A stretch of DNA of 64,000 nucleotides, taken from positions 1,860,001 through 1,924,000 of the forward strand of contig NZ_JACCAC010000001.1 of assembly GCF_013409425.1 (NCBI RefSeq), in the 5' to 3' direction. The notes beneath the pieces were generated by a model that searched no databases, was not told the origin of the DNA, and saw only the letters and a list, made by a program, of their open reading frames with translations. The translations under genes and the position numbers were made by a program. This stretch comes from Nocardioides perillae (GTDB lineage Bacteria; Actinomycetota; Actinomycetes; Propionibacteriales; Nocardioidaceae). Positions 63,026-64,000 of this stretch are shown one piece after another; the stretch's first letter is position 1, and each line of letters opens with the position of its first letter.

Positions 63026-64000
63026 GTGACGCCCTCCTCGTCGCCGCGCGCCCCGCGCGGCGCGACGGGGAGGGCGTCGTCGCGCGCCGTCGACGTGCCC
63101 GCGCTCGTCGAGCAGGCACGGGCCGGGCAGCCGCGCGCCGTCGCCCGGCTCGTCTCGCTCGTCGAGGACGCCTCGCCGCTGCTGCGCGAGGTGATGGCGG
63201 CACTCACGCCGTACGCCGGTCGCGCGCACGTCGTCGGCCTCACCGGTGCCCCGGGCGTGGGCAAGTCGACCACCACGAGCGCCCTCGTCACCGAGCTGCG
63301 CCGCGCGGGCAAGCGGGTCGGCGTGCTCGCGGTCGACCCGTCGTCGCCCTTCTCGGGCGGCGCGCTGCTCGGCGACCGGGTGCGCATGGCCGAGCACGCC
63401 CTCGACGAGGGCGTCTACATCCGCTCGATGGCCTCCCGCGGCCAGCTCGGCGGGCTGTCGTGGTCGACCCCGCAGGCCGTGCGCGTGCTCGATGCGGCCG
63501 GCTGCGACGTCGTGCTGGTCGAGACCGTCGGCGTGGGCCAGAGCGAGGTCGAGGTGGCGGGCCTGGCCGACACGACCGTCGTGCTGCTGGCGCCCGGCAT
63601 GGGTGACGGCATCCAGGCGGCGAAGGCGGGCATCCTCGAGGTCGGCGACGTCTACGTCGTCAACAAGGCCGACCGCGAGGGCTCCGAGGAGGTGCGGCGG
63701 CACCTGCGCGGGATGCTCGCGCTGGCCGACCGCCCGGCGGCGGCGTGGCGACCGCCGATCGTGCGCACCGTGGCCGCGCGAGGCGAGGGGCTCGACGAGC
63801 TCGCCGCCGCGCTGGCCGACCACCTCGCGTGGCTGGGGGAGGACGGGCGCCGGCGCCGGGCGCAGGTGCGCCGCGCCCGCGACGAGGTCGAGGCGATCGC
63901 GCTGGCCTCGCTGCGCGCCCGGTGGGGGGACCTCGGGGACCACCGCGGCCTCGACGAGCTCGCGGCCCGCGTCGTCGACGGCGACCTCGACCCCTACGCC
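63026..64000 (+). CDS. meaB: Methylmalonyl-CoA mutase-associated GTPase MeaB, 3' end cut by the window
   Basis: The frame runs from a GTG at 63026 to the window edge (325 codons, no stop), so the C terminus is missing. The N-terminal helices are followed by a SIMIBI GTPase: Walker A GAPGVGKSTT with Lys80, AVDPSSPFSGGALLGDRVRM, the switch-like VETVGVGQSEVEVA, and the guanine motif NKAD. MeaB (ArgK family) gates cofactor loading and protects B12 acyl-CoA mutases, so it would serve Ecm at 43610 together with the adenosyltransferase at 42341. It starts 11 bases after the thiolase stop and is probably co-transcribed with it. Confidence 0.94.
   Translation, partial: MTPSSSPRAPRGATGRASSRAVDVPALVEQARAGQPRAVARLVSLVEDASPLLREVMAALTPYAGRAHVVGLTGAPGVGKSTTTSALVTELRRAGKRVGVLAVDPSSPFSGGALLGDRVRMAEHALDEGVYIRSMASRGQLGGLSWSTPQAVRVLDAAGCDVVLVETVGVGQSEVEVAGLADTTVVLLAPGMGDGIQAAKAGILEVGDVYVVNKADREGSEEVRRHLRGMLALADRPAAAWRPPIVRTVAARGEGLDELAAALADHLAWLGEDGRRRRAQVRRARDEVEAIALASLRARWGDLGDHRGLDELAARVVDGDLDPYA

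Overview
This window is about 64 kb of very GC-rich DNA (roughly 70-75% by eye, third codon positions nearly all G or C). It belongs to an actinobacterium, most likely of the Nocardioidaceae (Nocardioides-like) or a close relative. The evidence is frequent GTG starts, 4-bp ATGA/GTGA overlaps, a single-chain Kgd 2-oxoglutarate decarboxylase, the mismatch endonuclease NucS, a DUF2550 protein after the ATP synthase operon, and a gene order that follows the argS-to-fadA4 block (Rv1292-Rv1323) of Mycobacterium tuberculosis. No stretch longer than 300 bases lacks a gene. I see no IS element, prophage, CRISPR array or rRNA. One tRNA gene is present.

Layout. 0-4 kb: the tail of a malic enzyme, a class C beta-lactamase-fold hydrolase, an MDR oxidoreductase, an SDR and a membrane protein. 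4-7.5 kb: a lipid desaturation cassette (divergent TetR regulator, ferredoxin reductase, acyl desaturase). 7.5-15.2 kb: a DUF6104 protein, kgd, a lipoprotein, an LCP-family protein and a secreted protein. 15.5-24.3 kb: tRNA-Arg(CCG), then argS-lysA-hom-thrC-thrB-rho. 24.4-29 kb: a four-gene cassette (single-domain response regulator, HEAT-repeat membrane protein, family 2 glycosyltransferase, CHASE3 histidine kinase) lying where rpmE follows rho directly in M. tuberculosis. 29-33.3 kb: rpmE-prfA-prmC-tsaC-like-wecA. 33.3-41.3 kb: the full F1Fo ATP synthase operon with two small accessory membrane genes in front and a Rex-like operator. 41.4-50.2 kb: DUF2550, cobalamin adenosyltransferase, STAS protein, ethylmalonyl-CoA mutase, a secreted hydrolase, an amino-acid oxidase, a PAS kinase and nucS. 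50.2-58.1 kb: transport and amino-acid related genes plus a 3-hydroxyacyl-CoA dehydrogenase. 58.2-64 kb: a Scy/FilP-like coiled-coil protein, crotonyl-CoA carboxylase/reductase, an epimerase, a thiolase and the start of meaB.

How it fits together. Much of the ethylmalonyl-CoA pathway is present but scattered: thiolase, hydroxyacyl-CoA dehydrogenase, Ccr, epimerase, Ecm, and the B12 support proteins ATR and MeaB. Two of its promoters carry similar short palindromes. Energy metabolism is represented by kgd and the atp operon.

The most unusual observation is in rho. The protein is full length and otherwise well conserved, but the Walker A lysine is glycine, the catalytic glutamate of the DERPEE motif is glutamine, and the neighbouring residues also differ. 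It also carries a long Gln/Gly-rich insert. This would be an active-site-variant Rho.
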